DNA of 64,000 nt from Cohnella phaseoli (GTDB taxonomy: Bacteria > Bacillota > Bacilli > Paenibacillales > Paenibacillaceae). The DNA lies in contig NZ_QRDZ01000012.1 of NCBI RefSeq assembly GCF_003386235.1, positions 166,040-230,039 of the forward strand. Reading direction: 5' to 3'. The position numbers and the translations under genes are program-made. A model generated the notes under the pieces. The model made no database searches, was not told where the DNA came from, and worked only from the letters and a program-made list of their open reading frames with translations. Of the stretch, positions 61,193 through 64,000 are shown piece by piece (the stretch's first letter is position 1; the number at the start of each line of letters is the position of its first letter).

Positions 61193-62782
61193 ATGCGCAA
61201 GGTGATGGTAGTCGATGACGAAAAATGGGTTCGACGCGGGCTGATTCAATCGATTCCATGGGACAAGCTGGGCCTCCAGCTTGTCGGCGAGGCCGCAGAC
61301 GGTCAGGACGCTTACGATATGGCGCTGGAGCTGAGGCCCGACTTGCTGTTTCTCGATATGCGGATGCCCGGACTGGACGGCAGGGAATTGCTGGCGCGGA
61401 TGGATGCCGAGCTGCCGGAGCTGCTTACGATCGTCGTCAGCGGCTACTCGGATTTCGAATATACGAAGCAGGCGATTATTCATCACGCCTTCGATTATTT
61501 GCTTAAGCCGGTCAAGAAGGACGAGCTCGCCGAGGTGTTGGACAAGGCGGTGGTCGAGCTGGAGCGGCGGGAAGGGGAGCGGCGTAAAGTAGAGGAAGCG
61601 AATCGAAGCGACGGCTGGTTCCGCGACCTGCTGCTGGAGCGGGCGGGTCAAGGACGGGAGAGCGGCAGCATACCGGCTTCTTGGGCGGGCAAAGCGGCTG
61701 CCGTCTTCGTCGTTCAGGCCGACTTGTACCGTGACGATCAAGGCGGCGGTGCGGTCTTGCTGCGTTCGCTTCGCGATAAGCTTGTCCGGGAGCGGGCTTT
61801 TTATTTCGGCGGCGCATGGGAGGCGGCGTTGTCGCCGCTACCGGACGGTCGCTCGGGGGCAGTCGGGGCTGTCGCCGTCGCCTCGGGCCAGCTGCCGCCG
61901 GGAGAGCTGAAGCGTCTGCTCGAAGCCGTTCAAGCCGAACTAAAACGGCTTGCCGGTTGCGGCTACAGTATCGGCGTATGCGAGACCGCTTTGGCGGAGG
62001 CGGGCTGGCTTAAGCGCGCATTGGAGCAAGCGCTGGCCGCGCTGGCGGGGAGGAAGCTATCCGAGAAGGAAGCCGTTCTGCTTGCCTCGGTTTCTGCGGC
62101 GGGAGCGGGCTCCTCCGTCTCGCCGCCTTATCCGCATAGGCATGAGCAGGCGTTTCTGCTTGCGCTGCAGATGGGAAACCGGGAGGAGGCAGAACGGGAA
62201 TTCGAGCTGCTGCTGCGTTCCATCGGCGATGAATCGGCGACGGTGGGCCAGCTTAAGCAAGGCGCGATCCTGCTCGTTCACGCGCTGGAACGCCATCTCC
62301 GCGCCAACGATTCCGGATTGGAGCAAACCTGCGGCAAGCCGCCGCTGGAACTGATCGAGGCGCTGCGGGATAGGGGCGATCCGGGCTCGGTACGGGCTCT
62401 GTTCGTAGAAGAGCTTATCCCTGCCATGTTGGCGTCGATCCAGCAGCAGGGGGCGACGCAAGGAGAGCTAATCGTCCGCGAGATGCAGCGAATGATCGAA
62501 TCGCACTACGACCAGCCGCTGTCGCTGCAGCACATTGCGGAAAGCCGCTTCGTCAATGCGGACTATCTGAGCCGGCTGTTCAAGAAGATGACCGGGCAAA
62601 ACTTCGTCGACTACTTGGCGGACACCCGCATTCGGAAAGCGATTGAGCTGATGCGGGTTCCGACCTATAAAAATTATGAAATTGCCCGGAAAGTCGGATA
62701 CGAGGACTATCGGTATTTCAGCCAGATTTTCAAGAAGAAGACCGGCAAAACGTTGGGCGAGTTCCGCAGCTCCTTGGAATGA
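61193..62782 (+). CDS. Response regulator with AraC-type HTH, YesN type
   Basis: 529 aa. The receiver domain has Asp55 (LFLDMRMPGLDG) and Lys in LLKPVKKDE. The Ala/Gly-rich middle region (about 130-415) is GC-rich, and the HTH pair (about 430-525) includes DYLSRLFKKMTGQNFVDYL and VGYEDYRYFSQIFKKKTG. GGAGG lies 7 nt before the ATG. It is probably the partner of the kinase at 56044, with the transporter genes between them. It is the last gene of the run, followed by a terminator. Confidence 0.92.
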   Translation: MRKVMVVDDEKWVRRGLIQSIPWDKLGLQLVGEAADGQDAYDMALELRPDLLFLDMRMPGLDGRELLARMDAELPELLTIVVSGYSDFEYTKQAIIHHAFDYLLKPVKKDELAEVLDKAVVELERREGERRKVEEANRSDGWFRDLLLERAGQGRESGSIPASWAGKAAAVFVVQADLYRDDQGGGAVLLRSLRDKLVRERAFYFGGAWEAALSPLPDGRSGAVGAVAVASGQLPPGELKRLLEAVQAELKRLAGCGYSIGVCETALAEAGWLKRALEQALAALAGRKLSEKEAVLLASVSAAGAGSSVSPPYPHRHEQAFLLALQMGNREEAEREFELLLRSIGDESATVGQLKQGAILLVHALERHLRANDSGLEQTCGKPPLELIEALRDRGDPGSVRALFVEELIPAMLASIQQQGATQGELIVREMQRMIESHYDQPLSLQHIAESRFVNADYLSRLFKKMTGQNFVDYLADTRIRKAIELMRVPTYKNYEIARKVGYEDYRYFSQIFKKKTGKTLGEFRSSLE

Positions 62783-62803
62783 TCATGCCTTACAAGATTA
62801 AAA

Positions 62804-62853
62804 AGGCGAAGCGCAGTGCATATATGCTCCTAGGGGCTATGTGCGCTTTTTTG
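62804..62853 (+). terminator. Intrinsic terminator after the third two-component/transport module
   Basis: AAGCGCA (62809-62815) pairs with TGCGCTT (62842-62848), followed by a run of T. An A-rich stretch upstream also gives some symmetry for termination in the other direction. It is 22 bp after the response regulator stop. Confidence 0.7.
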
Positions 62854-62925
62854 TCTTGGCTAGTAGCGCAATAACGATTATGGCTAGCAGTTCGAAACGA
62901 TTAATCTAACTAGCCTATATCGTAA

Positions 62926-63842
62926 ATCTATAAGCAGACTGGTTCGGCTTAGAAGCAGCAAACGGCGGTTGGGCGAGGCTGTAAGCACACTGGTTCGGCT
63001 TAGAGTGGTAATTGATGGATTGGTGGGGCTGTAAGCTGACTGAGTGAGGTTAGAGAGGTGAATGATGGATTGGTGGGGCTGCAAGCCGACTGAGTGAGGT
63101 TAGAGAGGTGAATGATGGATTGGTGGGGCTGCAAGCAGACTGATTCGGCTTAGAGCGGTAATTGATGGATTGGTGGGGCTATAAGCACACTGATTCGGCT
63201 TAGAGCGGTAATTGATGGATTGGTGGGGCTGCAAGCTGACTGAGTGAGGTTAGCGAGGTAAATGATGGATCGATGGGGTTGCAAGCTGACTGAGTCGGGT
63301 TAGAGAGGTAAATGATGGATTGGTGGGGCTGCAAGCTGACTGAGTGAGGTCAGCGAGGAAAAATGATGGATCGGTGGGGCTGCAAACTGACTGGGTCGGG
63401 TTAGAGCGGTGAATGATGGATTGGTGGGGCTGTAAGCACACTGGTTCGGCTTAGAGCGGTAATTGATGGATTGGTGGGGCTGCAAGCTGACTGAGTAGGG
63501 TTAGAGAGGGAAAATGATGGATTGGTGGGGCTGTAAGCACACTGGTTCGGCTTAGAGCGGTAATTGATGGATTGGTGGGGCTGCAAGCTGACTGAGTGGG
63601 GTTAGAGAGGTAAATGATGGATTGGTGGGGCTGCAAGCAGACTGAGGGGGGAGAGAGGTAAATTGATGGATCGGTGGGGCTGCAAGCTGACTGAGTAGGG
63701 TTAGAGAGGGAAAATGATGGATTGGTGGGGCTGCAAGCTGACTGAGTGAGGTTAGCGAGGTAAATGATGGATTGGTGGGGCTGCAAGCAGACTGAGTCGG
63801 GTTAGCGAGGTAAATGAGGGATCGATGGGGCTGCAAGCTGAC
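62926..63842. repeat. 50-bp tandem repeat array, 17 regular units plus about 2 degenerate ones
   Basis: GATGGAT-type markers start at 63014, 63064, 63114, 63164, 63214, 63264, 63314, 63365, 63415, 63465, 63516, 63566, 63616, 63665, 63716, 63766 and 63816, that is 49-51 bp apart. Two main unit types are mixed: one with GCAAGCTGACTGAGTGAGG and AATGATGGAT, the other with GTAAGCACACTGGTTCGGC and AATTGATGGAT. There are no unique spacers, so it is not CRISPR. Because the period is not a multiple of three, several short minus-strand frames stay open only for part of it. The last unit is cut at 63842 by an insertion sequence. From 62854 to 62925 I see nothing. Confidence 0.95.
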
Positions 63843-64000
63843 TGTGGAGTGCTACGATAAAAATGCAGTCGAAATACACCCTCGTATGAAATAAAATGAA
63901 AGCAAACGAGGGGACGAGTGACAATGAACAGATACGACAAGGCATTTAAAGAGGAAGCAGTCAGATTGAGCGATGAGATAGGCCCCAGGAAAGCCGCCGA
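63843..64000 (+). mobile_element. Left end of an IS3-type insertion sequence, cut by the window end
   Basis: The tandem array stops inside a unit at CTGAC, and unrelated sequence begins with TGTGGAGTGCTACGATAAAA. A start with TG fits IS3-family ends. A transposase orfA begins 81 bp inside. The right end and any target duplication are outside the window. Confidence 0.65.
63924..64000 (+). CDS. Transposase OrfA, IS3 family (partial, runs off the window)
   Basis: The first 25 codons are visible: MNRYDKAFKEEAVRLSDEIG and onward, a typical start of IS3-family OrfA proteins with the HTH_Tnp_1 domain (YxxxFKxEAVRL). GAGGGGACGAG lies just upstream of the ATG. The rest of the gene and the expected frameshifted OrfB are outside the window. 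Confidence 0.8.
   Translation, partial: MNRYDKAFKEEAVRLSDEIGPRKAA

Noticed and set aside
63451..63836. Overlapping minus-strand open frames in the 50-bp array
   Set aside because: The repeat shifts frame each unit and the frames overlap one another; none has a ribosome binding site or a domain.
62926..63842. CRISPR array
   Set aside because: The units are contiguous with no unique spacers, and no cas genes are in the window.

Overview
The window looks like part of a Bacillota chromosome, most likely Paenibacillaceae (Paenibacillus or Cohnella type). The reasons are the moderately high GC, purine-rich GGAGG-type ribosome binding sites, three YesM/YesN-type two-component systems, Lpl/Msm-type sugar ABC importers without their own ATPase gene, and many intracellular glycoside hydrolases (GH). 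Genus and species cannot be fixed from the sequence alone. Almost every gene serves plant polysaccharide or glycoside use.

Layout. (1) 1-13.5 kb: a nucleoside-hydrolase-like gene, a 51-bp tandem array, a divergent two-component system, then an importer (binding protein plus two permeases), an AraC regulator, a GH29 alpha-L-fucosidase, a small MITE-like element, a Gfo/Idh/MocA oxidoreductase and a GH95 fucosidase. (2) 13.5-13.9 kb: an IS1182-type remnant and a regulatory region. (3) 13.9-36.1 kb: a possible 22-kb operon on one strand. It holds a GH2 enzyme, a second two-component system, an Lpl-type importer, a 1226-aa secreted protein with three carbohydrate-binding-like repeats, and eight catabolic enzymes ending in L-fucose isomerase. 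No aldolase is present. (4) 36.2-39.8 kb: a minus-strand TIM-barrel-like protein of unknown function, low-complexity and palindromic repeats, and a LacI regulator. (5) 39.8-56 kb: an operon behind a good promoter/operator region. It holds an isomerase, a split transketolase, an FGGY kinase, GH78, GH127-type, an Asp/Glu-racemase-like protein, a RuBisCO-like protein, a DUF1537 kinase and a LacZ-type GH2. (6) 56-62.8 kb: a third importer flanked by its histidine kinase and response regulator. (7) 62.8-64 kb: a terminator, a 50-bp tandem array, and the left end of an IS3-type element that interrupts the array.

Functional reading. The isomerase / FGGY kinase / two-subunit transketolase set matches the published non-oxidative D-apiose route. 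The RuBisCO-like protein plus DUF1537 kinase matches the lower part of the oxidative D-apiose route. Together with rhamnosidase, fucosidases, an arabinofuranosidase-type enzyme and galactosidase, this suggests a locus for apiose-containing plant material such as rhamnogalacturonan II side chains or apiosylated glycosides. That substrate is an inference. The 27.3-36.1 kb enzyme set does not fit a pathway I can name and is the best candidate for undescribed metabolism, followed by the racemase-like protein beside the RuBisCO-like gene.
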